Numbered from the stretch's first letter, positions 36,601-49,663 are shown. The stretch: DNA of 64,000 bases from Malaya genurostris (GCF_030247185.1 NC_080571.1:6817001-6881000), one strand, 5' to 3'. The notes: generated by a model from the letters alone, not told the origin. Translations and numbers: made by a program.

Positions 36601-37540
36601 ATGATAGAACAATAAAATGCTTCGAAATTGAGTTTCTTTCATTCTCGAAATATATTTATTTTTTGATGAATGGTCTCCGTCCGCCGGGATTCTTCGACAT
36701 ATGTGATTCGAATTAGTCCTGATTCGAGACCTGATTCAGTTACAAGTTTTCTGTCACTTTTGGGTTAGGTTAACTTTTCCTTGCTCTTCTCCCCCAAAAA
36801 GGTATCTCGTCACAGTTGTTGATTTTTAATTCAAACTAAACTAGTTACTTTGGCTGGTGAAAGCTAGCAAGAAAGAGTTCGCTCTGTTTCCCAGAAGGTC
36901 CGAAAGCATGAAATCGTATGTTCACGATGGGGCGGTATTCAGGCACATCAGTGTTAAGATTTTATATTGTTTCCATTATCCGTTTTGATATACTTCTAAA
37001 ATCATCAAACATATCACAATTTGTTTTTTGAAGTTTTGTCCATTAGGTTTAGATTTTTTTAATGTGTGATCCCTCATTGAAACAGTAAAACTTTTCATAT
37101 TGTTATGAAGACACAGACGATTGGTGATTTACAAATAATCTTACGTCTCCATTTTGTGAAACATAAGCTAAGCTTATGGTTTAGCATTCCATTGTAAAAG
37201 TTGAACTTTTGTATTGAACAGGGTTCACAGGCTCTTTATTGTTAACATTAACGAAATTAACTACGGCTTCGAAGGTGATATTTGAGTACCAAGCGCGATT
37301 TGTAATCAATGACATTCTGATGAGGCTAGAAGACAAAACATTTGAATACGCTTACACAAACTAGATCGGAAAAGGTCAGGTGGATCGACCGATTTAAAAC
37401 ACGTTTCGATTTGGTTTCAATTTCAGTTTTATTAGTTTTTGTGGACAATGTTAAATCAATCAATTTTGGCATTTCAATAGAAAGTTGAGATCATTGAGAT
37501 AGAGCAAGAATAAAAATGATCCCACGTGACCACCGACTAG
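33626..37540. other. No recognisable gene; GC-richer island at 34.6-36.6 kb
   Basis: 34600-36600 has balanced composition, a GAGAGCGAACGAGAGCAAGA block at about 34890-34912, and a TCAGT motif at 34938-34942 that resembles an insect initiator. Frames of 60-143 codons occur on both strands but overlap and show no known domain. It could be an untranslated exon and promoter of a host gene, but nothing proves it. The remainder is AT-rich. Confidence 0.3.
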
Positions 37541-37542
37541 AG

Positions 37543-38690
37543 TTAGAGTTTTGCAATTGCAATTTGGTGGTTTATCTTGTCGAAAGCTACGGAGAGATCC
37601 GTATAAATAGCGTCAATCTGAAGACGTGCTCTCAGAGATCGAATCATAAAAGATGTTTTGGACAATAAGTTCGTTGTAGGTGAACGTTTTGATATAAATC
37701 TATATATAAAAATGCAGAGATCATTCTTTGTAACCGCATCACTTAAGAACGGATGGACGGATTTACATGATTCTTTTTTTTTATTAACCCAAATAACCCC
37801 CACCGAGTTCGTACATCAAAAAAAAAAAAATAGAAAAATTTGCCGGAAAAGTGGGAAAAATCCATAAAGTTGTTTTGTATGGACAATGGAATTTTCCGTT
37901 GAAAAAGTTGCCAATGATTGCTAGATCTACGATCTAGATCGTAGAAAAATTCGTTTGGCGCGAAACGAGTTGTTTTGTGTAAAGATTTCACATGCATACT
38001 TGGTTCATGTGATTCTTCATTTCGAGCCACGTGCTTAAATGAGTATCAAAATTATTGCTTACTAAATGTATGGCGGAATGAATATATGCAGCTTAAGCTA
38101 AATCTTTCTTTTACAAACTTTTGGTTACTTGGGCTAAATATAAATTGTAAAAATATCATACTTCACCAAATGAACAACTCTAGAAAAGAAACACTTCAAC
38201 ATTGTATAAAGTTTATCAATACAAAATGCTGTTTAAGGAGCTTTTTTATCGATTACAGGAAGCAAGAATCACATCTGGAAGAGAAAACGTCTATTATGTC
38301 GAAGCCATTAGAGAAGGCTCTTTGTTCAGTGCTTTGACTCAAAGGATGGGATGACAATCTGACAAGTATTTCAAAGTTTCACATTAATTTTTGGTGATGT
38401 TTCCTTTTTGGTCTAAAGCGAATGTGTGTCGAATTCCATTGATTGTAGGTTAAGTAATTAGAAAAATATTGGAAAGAAGCGTTAACCACTCAGTCGTTTG
38501 ACAATTCTGCTCTCCTAAAAAAACATAAATTCGAACAAGTAATTTTTGGGCGAGACGAAGTTCGACGGGTCAGCTAGTTAACTATATTTTCAAGTAACTT
38601 AGACACGGCGTATAGTGCAGCTATCCCACGATAATTAGATACGTCAGCTCTATTGACTTATTGAAACCTTGATTTTTTAAAGAAAACAGG
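37543..38690 (-). pseudogene. Jockey-type reverse transcriptase remnant, split by a Helitron
   Basis: Read on the minus strand from 38690: 'PVFFKKSRFQ', a stop, 'VNRADVSNYRGIAALYAVSK' and 'LLENIV', the classic reverse transcriptase entry motif. The Helitron 37699-38577 then interrupts, after which 'FISKRSPTTNLLSKTSFMIR' and 'YTDLSVAFDKINHQIAIAKL' continue with the motif carrying the first catalytic aspartate (YTD). Rejoining the flanks does not restore frame, and some residues between the blocks are missing, so the gene was already damaged. No endonuclease or later domains are present. This is one of three non-LTR polymerase remnants here. Confidence 0.78.
37699..38577 (+). mobile_element. 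Non-autonomous Helitron
   Basis: It starts TCTATATATAAAAATGCAGA, a typical Helitron 5' end, and finishes with the near-palindrome GACGAAGTTCGAC, then GGGTCAGCTAG, i.e. a hairpin followed by CTAG. It sits exactly between A (37698) and T (38578) with no duplication, as Helitrons do. The 879 bp contain a 120-codon frame (37975-38337) of unknown relevance but no Rep/helicase. It is inserted into a reverse transcriptase remnant on the opposite strand. Confidence 0.85.
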
Positions 38691-40620
38691 ACAGTTTGTT
38701 TAGTTATCAACTAACAAAACTTACTATTTACAGTAATTCAAATTTTGTTTTCTCTTCTATAAATTTAGAAACGGAAATCGGATCCGCATAAGAATTAGGT
38801 TTACAATTTTCCCTGCAAATCGCGGAATTGAGGAATGTAATTTAAATAGAATTTTCATTACGATCTTAGTGCAAATAACAGAATCTCTTTCCAAAAGTCT
38901 TCTTGTGGGAAGTGCCTAAGATTGCCTAAGATTTTGGGACCCGGTTTAGTCATCTCCGAAATAATTTAGGGAATAGAAAAAAAGCAGTGTGGTATGCCGG
39001 TTACGTCATTTATGCCAATATATCTCCGGAATGAGAAGTGTTCTCCTTTTGCATTTTAGTTTTGATCAATGAGCCATTAGTAGTTTTCAAACAAGCCTAG
39101 GATTGTTCAGATAGGCCCAGTCATCTCTGGTAAAATTTAGTGTACCCACACAGAAATCTTGCAGATTTCGTCGAGTTGAGTCGAATGGCATAGAATTGTT
39201 CGCCGCATATCACTCCATGGCTATTTTTCCATATTGGTAAGATACTAAATCCTCCCAAAACTGAACGGATCAATTGTGTTATTTAACAGTATATTAATTT
39301 CTTTGTGGATGGTCCCAATTGCGATGTAAGAGCATACTTCGACTGGTAATTTTGTGCTTGAAAAACTCTGCCAGATTTCCTTTTGTCGTAGAATATTTCG
39401 GTCTCGATAGCTGCCCAAAGCACGTTTTGACGTTGGTTTTATCAACTCTGTACCGCTCGATCGAATTTGATTGTCTACGAGAGATTCTTCCAGATTTGGT
39501 CAAAAATATATCGAAATTTGAGGATTTTTTATCTGACAATAAAATGATACAAGAACTTTAGGTTTCGTTTGCCTAATTAGTTTTTTCAGTACGCTGATAT
39601 TTGTATCATGCTGACATTGAAAATGACAGCATGAACCTCTGCACGCGAAACATTGGCTCCAATGTTCCCAAGCAATGATCAGCTTTTTTAAGTTTATGAA
39701 ATATTGAGGGACCAAATTGGCAAAAAAAATCATAAAATAAAAACAAAAATGTAGACATTGATGGAAAGAAACTTTCTGTTGAAAAACTATTATTCCATAT
39801 TGTTCCTACTGATTTTAGGTATAGGTCATACAAAAAAGTATATCCTTACTTTTCTGGCCCGAAGAAGCTAATGATCTTAAGGTTAAAATCTCTATAATGG
39901 AAACAAAAAAAGTATACCCTTTTAGGCAAATTTCTAATATCGGATGAATACATCAAGACTTTGAGCTCGGGTCGTCAAATGGTGAGATAACTAAGTCCTC
40001 ACAAGTTCCTATTTCGTGCCTCCTCGAGCGTCTATGATGACATTTGGTCAACAGAACGGCGTCGTACTTTAATTTGAATCTAAGTTTATGAAAATCGGTT
40101 CAGCCATCTCCGAGAAAAATGAGTCCAAAAAATTTTACATACATACACACATAAACACACATACACACATAAAAACATTTTGCTTACTCGACGAACTGAG
40201 TCAAATGGTATATGACACTCGGTCCTCCGGGCCTCGGTTCAAAAATCGGTTTTAACAGTGATTGCATAACCTTTCTATATGAGTTGAAATAATAGTTGAA
40301 GAAAATGGGTTGAGCTTTCTCTGAGAAAATCCGGTCCACTTTTTTTCATTTTTTTTGCACATTTTACCCCGTTACTCTCGAACCGGTAGACCGATCCGGG
40401 TAAAATTCGATAGTAACCTTCATCTGAATCTAAGTTTTTGAAAATCGGTCCAGCCATCTCCAAGAAAATCGAGTGCACATTTGTTCACATACACGCATAC
40501 ATACACATACATACACACATATACAGACAAACACAGACACTTGCTCCGTTCGTCGAGCTGAGTCGAATGGTATATTACAAAAATAGCTAGGTTGAAAAGT
40601 CGGTTTTCACAGTGATTGCA
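38691..40620 (+). repeat. Cluster of dispersed repeat fragments
   Basis: Three right-end pieces of the dispersed family occur in the same orientation. They end near 39235 ('gtcgagttgagtcgaatggc'), 40285 ((CA)n at 40140-40170, hairpin 'ggtcctccgggcctcgg', 'cctttctatatgag') and 40620 ((CA)n at 40490-40535, 'gtcgagctgagtcgaatggt', 'cggttttcacagtgattgca'). Between them, 39240-39960 holds frames of 66-81 codons on both strands that I cannot assign. Confidence 0.6.
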
Positions 40621-40622
40621 TT

Positions 40623-43165
40623 TATTTTGACAGCAATGTACAATGGGAACTATGTTGAAACCCTATACACTGACTTCAACAAATCTTTCGACAGAATTAA
40701 CACACTATTATAACTATTCAAAATTTAGAAAAAAAATTTCGCATTGAACAAAAACTTTTGGAATGACTTGAATCTAAAACATGATTTGTAAACAAATTGT
40801 ACTCTATCAAAACACATACTCAAAATCAGTAAATGTTACTTCGGGTATTCCCCCAGGGTTCACATTTAGGCCCTCTTCTTTTTATCTTGTACGTAAACGA
40901 CATTTCCTTCCTACTCAATCCAAACTAAAAGTATTTGTATATGCAGACGACATGATGTCATTTATGGAAGTAAGAAATGCTGAAGATATTCCTCAGGGTG
41001 CAAGTGACCGAAAAAATCTAGAAAACCGGGAAAAAATCGGGAATTTGGGTTCACCGGGAAAAACCGGGAAAAAGTCAGAAATTTGAGTAAAAATCCGGGT
41101 AAGTATTACTTGCTCAAATATGAGTAACAGCTGATGATTTTTTTTTCAACAAGTTAAAAGTAGGAAACAATACCCAATTTTGTAATTGAAACAACTTATT
41201 GTCCTACACAGGTTCTATGTTGAACATTCCATTAGAAATGGAATGTTTAATGGTTTAACAGTAGCTTTAAATAAATCAGGAAGCATCAGAGATTTCTTAG
41301 TTGTTACCATAACAGAACAATGAACATTTTGAAAAATAAGAATAATGTGGATACTTATGTTGGATTTAGTTTAGAATAATTATTCAACACACTTGCAAAA
41401 TTGATGGCAAAGTCTCAGGGTAACATCGGAAAAATTTTCAATAAAATTTCAGGGTTGCTTTGGATATAATGTCTGTATCCTAGCCGATTGCCTCTGAAGT
41501 GGTATTGTATAAAACTAATAGAAATAATCATTGCTTAATTTGAAACCCTGAATATTATTGGTAGATGATTGCTCATCAACGCATTGTAATCGTAAACATG
41601 CTGCATTTCAAAAATGTGATGACATGACGGACCTATTGTTTATTGACTAACAGATACATTAGAAAAAAAATGGTGTTCTAGAAGAGCCAGCCGTGGTAGC
41701 CGAACGGTTTTGCTAAATCTCAGGTATATGTACATCTAATGATTTTGTTATAAATTTTATAACATGAGAATTTTTTATTTTTGTCTGATAGGATATTGTT
41801 AATAATTGGTTTTATGGTTTCCATTACAATCAGATCATGACATATTGTTCATTAGACTTGTTTGCAAGCGAATTACCATAATTGAAACAGCGTATGTCTG
41901 TATGACAATTTGTTGTACCATGGCCGAAGCCTTGACAATGACAATATTGTTTTAGGTTCGCTGTGTCATCATACCGTTTATAATTTTACCGCCGTACTGA
42001 GAGTTTCACTTGTACTTTCGGAAGAAACGAAGAAAGCTCTGTACAAAATGCTTTAAAATTTCTGATTTATTTTACTTGTTGGTTTATCATATTTTGTTAT
42101 CATATATAATAATAAAAACAGGCATATGCGCTCGAAAGGTATCGTTAGGTGTAAACAAAACCCCTAGATGACTAAAAAAAGGCTGTATGTATCTTATATG
42201 CACTAGTAGTAATGAATATTTTCTATTTATGCATCGAGATATCCACAAAGTATTTCAATCCTTAATAACCGGGTCTATTATAATGTTCTTTGTTGGACGT
42301 GGGATATCTGTTTAAGGCTTGAATTAAAGGAAAATTTATTATTGAAGGAATTTAGAAAGAAAATTAGAATTAAAGGAAAAAATCTAAAAAGAAGCGATTT
42401 GAAGCAATTCCAAAATCCGGGAATTTTTATCTCGCAACCGGAAAATTGAAATCGGCTATTTGCTTTCCACCCTGATTCTTAGATGAAATCTACGTATTCA
42501 CTATTTGGTGCAACAAAAACTCACCCCAACTAAGCGGTCAGAAACGAAGTTCAATATCGTTTAGTAGAAGCATTATGATTCCTTCTTTTGACATATATTT
42601 AAGAAATTATCCGGTACAGAAATATAAAATTATAAGAGACCTAGGCGTATTTTTCGTGGAGCATTATAATACAATTGCCAATAAAACAAATAGTATTTTA
42701 GGTTTCGTTAAACGCCTCAGTCGTTATTCCCAGGACCCTTACACAATGAAATTATTATATACAACTTATGTCAGACCAATGAATTATTGCAGCATAGATG
42801 GAACCCATGCACCCCGAAGAACGTATCGAATGAGTTCAAAAATATTGTCTACTGCATGCGCTTCTTAGGCTCAACTGGACTGCATTCCCTCTTCTATCAT
42901 AAATAAATAAATAAATAAATATGAAGCACGTTGTATGCTCTTAAACTCACAAACACTCCAAGAACTGCGCAAAACTATAATGCTTTATCTCTATGAGCGA
43001 TATTATTTCTCAACGAATACAATCTGAATCATTGATTTCACAACTAAAATTTTATAAAGCCGCCTCGGCAAAAATAAGACAAATTATTCCAAAAATGATC
43101 CTGTTGTTCAAATGATGCGCTTTTACAACTAAAACTGCCAAAAATCGATCTAACTATGTCTAGGA
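40623..43165 (+). pseudogene. Jockey-type reverse transcriptase remnant, split by a hAT-like element
   Basis: The order of motifs is that of a Jockey-clade polymerase: 'ETLYTDFNKSFDRIN' (40650), 'KSVNVTSGIPPG' where Q is expected at the last-but-one step, 'FVYADDMMSF' (catalytic YADD, 40935), an interruption at 40994-42474, then 'IWCNKNSPQLSGQKRSS', 'PVQKYKIIRDLGVFF', 'NSILGFVKRLSRYSQDPYTM' and 'YEARCMLLNSQTLQELRKT', and a degraded tail near 43135. A (TAAA)n tract at 42898-42921 sits in the coding part. Several frameshifts and stops disable it. The 5' half with endonuclease is absent. Confidence 0.82.
40994..42474. mobile_element. hAT-like element inside reverse transcriptase remnant
   Basis: The ends CAGGGTGCAAG and, inward, CAGGGTGGAAAG are matched. 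The left interior carries repeated 'accgggaaaaa' phrases and the right interior 'ccgggaatttttatctcg'. Coding sequence of the polymerase remnant resumes right after the right end, which fixes the insertion; no exact 8-bp duplication remains (ATATTCCT left, ATTCTTAG right). The 1481 bp contain no transposase frame. A degenerate reverse-oriented copy is at 3815-4300. Confidence 0.75.
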
Positions 43166-44510
43166 AACGAATAAAAAAAATTGAAACCAAATCGTAGAAA
43201 CCATTATAGCCATTTTTTGTCTGTGGTCAACAATAAAAAACTACAAGGATCAGCCCCATGGGGTTGTTCGTGCCATTGATGTGGAACAAGGCAACCAAAA
43301 TTTCGAATGATCGACATTTTCAATTAATCGTCACACTTTTGAATCCGCAAATGCACGAGAGCCTGCTTAGATTGATCTTTATTAGGAACCAACACCGAAC
43401 ACGCGAACTCTGAATATAGACTCTATTTGTTATGATTTGTGTTTGTTTTGTAGCCGACGAAACAACATCAATAGCCCAAATGTATGCAATTATATGTTTG
43501 TACATGCTTGCGATACAGATATCGATATTTAAGCTTTCCTTTGCCAAGCTTGTGTTCAAGTTTTGTATTCAAGCAGTTATTTTTATTGCGTTTCTCTACC
43601 ATTACTACCATTCTGCGATTTCGGTTGAAGCGATAAACTTTTTCTCATTATCAATCGAGTTCATCTTATATAAATTAGAAACTAATCTTATTCCCCTTAA
43701 AATTTACCCTGGGGTAGTTGTCAATTTCTCAGGCGGAACGATATAACATGGAATTTCATCCGATCTTGCATGAAACAATACTAAAGCATACCAATTAAAG
43801 CTTCAAATCATTTTATGGCACTTTTTGTCTTGCTGTCTAGCAACAACCTACCTCTAGCATGCTACGCGTAGGACTGAAACGTTAGCTATAATTTCACTTC
43901 TATTTTTAGATTCGCGTGCTTCCAACAGCTTCGTTTTTGCATCGATTGACCAATCAGAGCGATGCTTTCCCTTTGATATATCGCTTACTCCTTCAAAACC
44001 GTCGACTATGGCAGGGAAATCCGATATGCCGGAGATTTTTCGCAGACAAATTAGGGCACTGCTAGCTATTAATCAACATTTCAATGATATACCATTAAAA
44101 ATACATGGTTATGAACATTTAAACCAATACGTAGAAATATTTTCAATCAAATGGTGACATAATATTAATAATTTATACAAAATTGACTGAGCTGTAATTG
44201 TTAAAAACCTGACCGCATTTCTACGTGTGTTTCTCTTGAGTTTGTAATTTGCACCCCTATATAGAAAACAAAAATGTGTTCCACATTAAAATAAATAAAT
44301 AAACAGCATGTACTCAATAATAACGTACACAGAAAAAAATTTTGAATTTCACAGGTGACATAATTCTACAAACGATACAATTCATAACTACTTAACTTCT
44401 GAAATGACGCAATATTCCATTCGTACAGAAATTTACTGGTTCCGAGTGTAATTTGCACTCGGTTAGCAAGTGAGAATTTTCGAATTTATATGCACGATTT
44501 ACCAGCCAAG
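43166..44510. other. No recognisable gene
   Basis: AT-rich sequence with frames up to 104 codons (43432-43746) that look like chance hydrophobic translations. (TAAA)n short tract at 44290-44305. 43840-44060 is slightly richer in GC. Confidence 0.35.
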
Positions 44511-44516
44511 CAGATA

Positions 44517-44725
44517 TGTGCTTCTGTGGCTCAGTCGAGTAACTGGTGTGCTTTGTGATCTAATGTTTTTTTCGGTTCAAGTCGCGTGGTTGCTGTTGAT
44601 CTTTTGATTTTTATTCAATTCATTTTAAAGCCATGTAATTTTCAAATCACACAATTTTACATGTTCTTGAATATAAATTTGTGTGAAATATGAAATATGA
44701 TGTAAAATCACAAGAATTTTTCGAG
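44517..44725 (+). repeat. tRNA-related SINE-like sequence
   Basis: An A box (TGGCTCAGTCGAGTAACTGG, 44527-44546) and a B box (GGTTCAAGTCGC, 44573-44584) are spaced as in RNA polymerase III promoters of tRNA-derived SINEs. The downstream body is AT-rich with 'tttaaagccatgtaattttc'. It is not a functional tRNA. A copy number check would decide whether it is a known culicine SINE family. Confidence 0.5.
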
Positions 44726-47700
44726 CTGTGTATGTCTAATTTTAAACCTAATTCAAAGATAGAAACACTCCTAATGGTAATATTGTTATTCCATTTTTTT
44801 CAATAGTATCGGTGCTACTCCGCCAGGACCAGACCACTTAAATTATTTTAAGTGCAGTGAAAAGCTCTTGCTTCGATAATTGATTCTCATTAATATCACC
44901 AAAATCGCAATTTCGGCTATATTATTTCTAGTAAGTCCGTCTGAATTCATTAGGAATCGAAGGTTACTACTCTTCAATTTTGTTCTTACACAAATGATGA
45001 AATATTCGGGATGTTCCTTGATTTCGCTTCCAACTTGAGGATTGTATTCTTCATGCACCGATATAACCAGCACATACTTCATACCGTTTTCTTCGCGTTT
45101 CGCCTTCGGCTTATCAGGGCTTTAGCAGTTCAAATCGAACTGCCATGTGCACCGAGTAGTTTAATTTAAACCACTAAGCAGAAGCTACAATTAAAAATTG
45201 AACTGCTTGGCAGAGACGACAGAGGTCGTAATATAAATAATTTAAATATATGTCAAAAACCCAGGCTAGGTTTTGTGCTTTTCAGCTACCCAACAGGTGA
45301 AGCCAATTAAAAATATTTTCATTGTAATTAGTATTAACATTATCTCTATATAACTGACCAGTGAGCTGAAATATCAATATCAATCGAAAAAAGATCAATG
45401 ATATTGAAGAATTTCTTCATTCATTTTCAGCTTGCCTTTGCTCAGTCAATCGACTTTGTTTACCTGCTTTAAATAAGAATGCACAGTTCATCTCCAATCA
45501 CTCAAAAAATCACTCTATACTCATTTGATAGTTTTCATTGTATGGTAGTCAGTGGAAGAGCACTGTTATGTAATCGAATGTTCACGTTGATCACATACAG
45601 ATTTCGAAAGAAGCACCGACCTGTCCAAATAAAAAGAATGAACCTTCACTCACGAATTAAAATGAATTTGGCCAAGCAAGCCTGTGACGTTTCTAATTAT
45701 TTCCACACGCAGGTAAAAATTATAACGATTTTCATAGTGCTTTTGGAAAGGTTTTGACGTGAATACGTCTTCCTTTATTATAGGGAGCCATTTCAAAATT
45801 TACTCTGCAGAAGAATGGGTAGAAGTTAATCGTGAACATCTCAGTTTGTATCTAATGTATCAGAGTAATTTTTGCTTCATACCATCGGAAATATGATCAA
45901 CAATTGGTAATAATATTTTCAGTAGTATTTGATAAACACAATTAACTCAAAATTCAAGTTTACCGAAAATGTTTGAATATAAATGAGCATCAAAGAGGAA
46001 CATTCATGACGCTTGTGTTGCCTTTTCCTGTTGCAATGTTGAGCACTTCAAACTCAGTTATTTCTCCATGGATTTATATAATTTAACTACCAATCAATAC
46101 AGAAACATTCAGCTTAGGACACTTATATCATCATATCTCTGGAACCGAAGAATTGATCGTCGAATTTGATTCATTTTCAAACGATTCAAACGTACCGAAC
46201 ACTACTTGACTGGCATTCAAAATGTCAAATTCTGTCAAACATTATTGGTGAGCTGGAAATTGAAGAAATTTGTCACTTGGGTTCAAGCTATTTTATCATC
46301 TCTATAGAAGGAAATCTATTTTAATTTTGCACTTTCGCATAGGCTTTTTCAATTCGCATTTCGAATCATAGAAACTAAAAACAAATGAAAGAGTTTTTTT
46401 CACATTCAGACACATTATTATTACATTTAATCATGCAAGCGAGATTGTAGAAGATGTGTACTTTAAACTGAGAAATAAAACAAATCAAAATAGTAAGTTA
46501 TGTTTTCACGTAAACTCGTGCAGTTGGATCATGATTACCATGGAGCGCACGTTGTAAATTTATTATTTCTTTTTTTTCTCCGTTTCCAGAGTTGAAGAAA
46601 AAAAATTTCAAATCTAAATTTATAATTCAGCTCACCTGGAAAGCCGAACACCGCGCATACAATTAAACAATATCGGAAAGATGCTTCCACCCACAATGGA
46701 ATTCCTTTGGGAAACTTCCAGCTACATTTTTCCGAACTCGGGGTACTACTTCTACATCGTCTTCTGTCGAACATCGGAGAAGGAAAAAACAATTTTCCGT
46801 TACAGATTATTTCGTCAGATGCCTAATTCCCTTATCGCATTAACTCGGCAATACTACTAGATTTAAGAAAAGAAGAAAAAAAAAATCATTAAAATTCCAT
46901 TCAGTCCTTTCTTTCGGTATTGCTTCCCGGAGGGTGAATGAACCAACCAACTGGAAGTCAGTCAGTCAGTCACTCGATGAGATTTCCCCGAGTGCGATCG
47001 GGGTTCGAAGGGAGGCGCCCCGGGTGCGTCGAAGATAATCGATTGTATCGAGATATTGGACCGCGCCGCATCCGCTTGAGCCTCCCGATTTCGAAGCTTA
47101 CGGATCAGAATTTCATTTCAGCCACTTCCACTGTTATTTTTTTCTCGGAGGGAATACGTCGACATTCCGTCATCCCGCATGGTTAGCAAATCCAGTTAAC
47201 CCGACCCGACGCCGGTGGGACATCGGAAATCGTGGCAATCGATTACTCTTGATCCAACCGAATTCGTTTCGCTTAGGGCGCTGGTGTTGGTGGTGAACAA
47301 ATTGGACAAGATGTGGTGAGAAAACCGCCGGGAACGGGAAAAATGGGTTTCCCACGGAGGAGTTGACCCAACCCTAATTACACATGCACATCCATTTAAC
47401 CAAGGACAGATTTTCGGTTTAGACACGTCCCCAGGCTGGAAGATTGTATAGCGATAAATAGAGAAAAATTATGTTTCACCTTTTTTTTGCCTCTGTCTGC
47501 TAGAGGTGGTTGGGCTTATGTCCGGTACTTGATTGGAACTAGTTACCATCACAGACCGTAATCTTTCCAGGGGAGGAAGGAGCCACCTCCAATGATTCTT
47601 TCTTGTACCCGGTGGAGCCCGAAACAGATCATCGCTCGTTCATTATAAACGTGGTGAAAATGTGCCGGTTTTGTTTGCCAACACTCGAGTATTTCCTCCG

Positions 47701-48515
47701 ACCGAACTGGAGGTAGGTAACAAAAGATAATTACTACGATCATAAATTGTTTTTATCCGACATGGAGAGATGATAAACAAACCACCCTTTCTGGGGGTGG
47801 CAGGAAATGGTTCATACATTATATCATGTGAACGATGGGATGCAATTTATGACCCCCGAGAGCAGGTGGTAAATTGGAAGATTGTTCACTAATGACACCG
47901 GAAGGAAGTTGACGATTTCGATTCCACCGGTAGACGAAGTTTTTCCGAGTAGGAACGGTAAGTTTGTTGAAGCAGAAACAATTTCATAAACCTTATCCAT
48001 TGAATAGTGGGAAGTGCCTTGACGTAGAAAACGGAGTGATGGAAATAACTTTCCCACTGGGTTAAAGTAGCGTATTGACGCCAACTCATGTTTCATGTAT
48101 TATAAATTATTGTGGTGAAATTCGCAGAAACCAAAAGCTTCTGAACGAAAAGAAGTTAATGCACTATTTTACAGTTCACAGTTTTTACTCGTTTTGATGA
48201 ATGTTGACATTTTCCAGCAGACCGCTCTCTTCACTTTGAAATCGTGTCTCGATCCAAAATAGTCAATGAAATGTATTGTAGATTTCATGGGAATATAAAA
48301 GTTGGATTTTTAGTTTTCTTTTTTTCGTGTTTCGTTTTCGACTCATCTTACTCTACTCTCGAGTGTTTTAGTCTTTGAACTATACGCTATGTGAACTTGA
48401 TTCACAGGTGCTTTAATTTTGAGTTTCTTGTCGTAAAATTGAACTTTGGAATTACTAATTTATGAATTGCTTTGGAATTGTTAACTATGAAAGTTTACAG
48501 AACAGATAACGAATC
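44726..48515. other. No recognisable gene; repeat fragments and a GC-richer island
   Basis: 45085-45225 carries the paired 'gcagttcaaatcgaactgc' motifs seen near 6000. 45750-45930 is a reversed copy of the GTCGTATTCACGAC family. 46110-46230 holds a dispersed 'cacttatatcatcatatctc' fragment. 46900-48100 is GC-richer, starts with a short (GTCA)n tract at 46958-46972, and has frames of 60-90 codons on both strands with no recognised domain. Confidence 0.35.
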
Positions 48516-48519
48516 AATT

Positions 48520-48869
48520 TTTGCAATGACTGAGTGGAAACATATATTGGAGAAGCCAAATGAATGAAAAACTTATCAGGAAAGATGATTTTTTGAAAAA
48601 AAGATACGCACAGAGACAGGACTCGAACCTGCGTTCTTATGCATCCGTGCATACGTGCTACCATTTCGCCACCCTGAAGCTTGTGATTGACACAGCTCTA
48701 AAACACAGGTATGATAAAACGTACATCGAACATGGTCTACATCCTGGCCGTCTCCCGACCGGTACCATACATCCAAACATCTTCTCTGTTCATCAAACAC
48801 TAGTCTTCTCGCTCTATACCTATTTCCGCTCAAGCACTGAGTAGGAGAGTGTATTTATAATCGCTTGTC
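48520..48869 (-). repeat. tRNA-like repeat unit, copy 2, uninterrupted
   Basis: About 350 bp matching the two halves of 4481-5946 and providing the empty target site of the MITE at 'aaacac-ta-gtcttctcgc' (about 48795-48812). It includes the tRNA-like core. The overlapping frames on both strands are incidental. Confidence 0.8.
48611..48676 (-). tRNA. tRNA-like sequence, second copy (pseudo-tRNA)
   Basis: Reading on the minus strand CAGGG pairs with CTCTG, the D arm reads GGCGAAATGGTAGCAC, the T arm is CAGG-TTCGAGT-CCTG, and the anticodon stem TATGC/GCATA closes on only six bases (ACGGAT), one fewer than a real tRNA. A seven-T run lies a few bases beyond. It supports the view that this is a tRNA-derived repeat rather than a working tRNA. 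Confidence 0.45.
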
Positions 48870-49663
48870 ACCTTCTCTATTGATGCCAGTCGCTGGCTGG
48901 ATATCCTCAGCGACAGACCGTATGAAGGTTGTATTGATAGTCTGCCCTTTCCGAATCAATTATTGGAATTTCTTTGATACAAGTCGCAATACTTTCGCTT
49001 CAAGCCATCCATAAAAGCTTGTTTAGTTGTACCCAATACCTTTTTCTCATTTTTGTTCACTTTATAAACATTTACTCCACCAACTTTGTTCCATATGTTC
49101 TCATTTCGTAACAGTCCAAGAGGTTTCGATTGCGCATTGCTCATAACCATTTGATGCCTTCATGTTCTTGGAGAAAATATACACTGAATTCGCCTCATAT
49201 TAATCCAATACGCTTTCAACTTAGTGGCATGAAGCCAATTTCATCCAAAAGAGTAGATTTTCATTATGTTACACTATGAACGAAAAAAGCCTATTTTATT
49301 CAGTTTCATTAATTTTACCATTGATAGTGCTAGTTATGACGTCCGGTGAACGACCGTAACTAGGTTAAAACCGGGTATAAATAAACGATATAATAATAAT
49401 AGTTATGACGAAACTTGCGCATCATTTTTTCAACTTTTTTTAACTTGCCATATGAGTAATTTTATGGCGAATTTCGTCATTTTTTTAATTCTCAAACCAT
49501 CAAACACCACTGATCATGGTAAAATTTTGTTTCCATGTTGTAATTATGCTACTGCTAGTGTTGTACATAATTTAGCTCTTGATCTTCTGGAACGCTTCGA
49601 AGAATGCCTTCTGGAACACTTTGACCCATTCACGTACCAAATTTTGGGATTTCACGAAGGATA
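48870..49663. other. No recognisable gene
   Basis: AT-rich sequence with frames of 64-73 codons and no family match. It ends at the TA target of the mariner element. Confidence 0.35.

Noticed and set aside
39245..39561. Frames of 66-81 codons on both strands, considered as a transposase remnant
   Set aside because: No catalytic motif or family pattern could be identified.
41690..41730. tRNA-like A box ('gtggtagccgaacgg') inside the hAT-like element
   Set aside because: No B box at a suitable distance.
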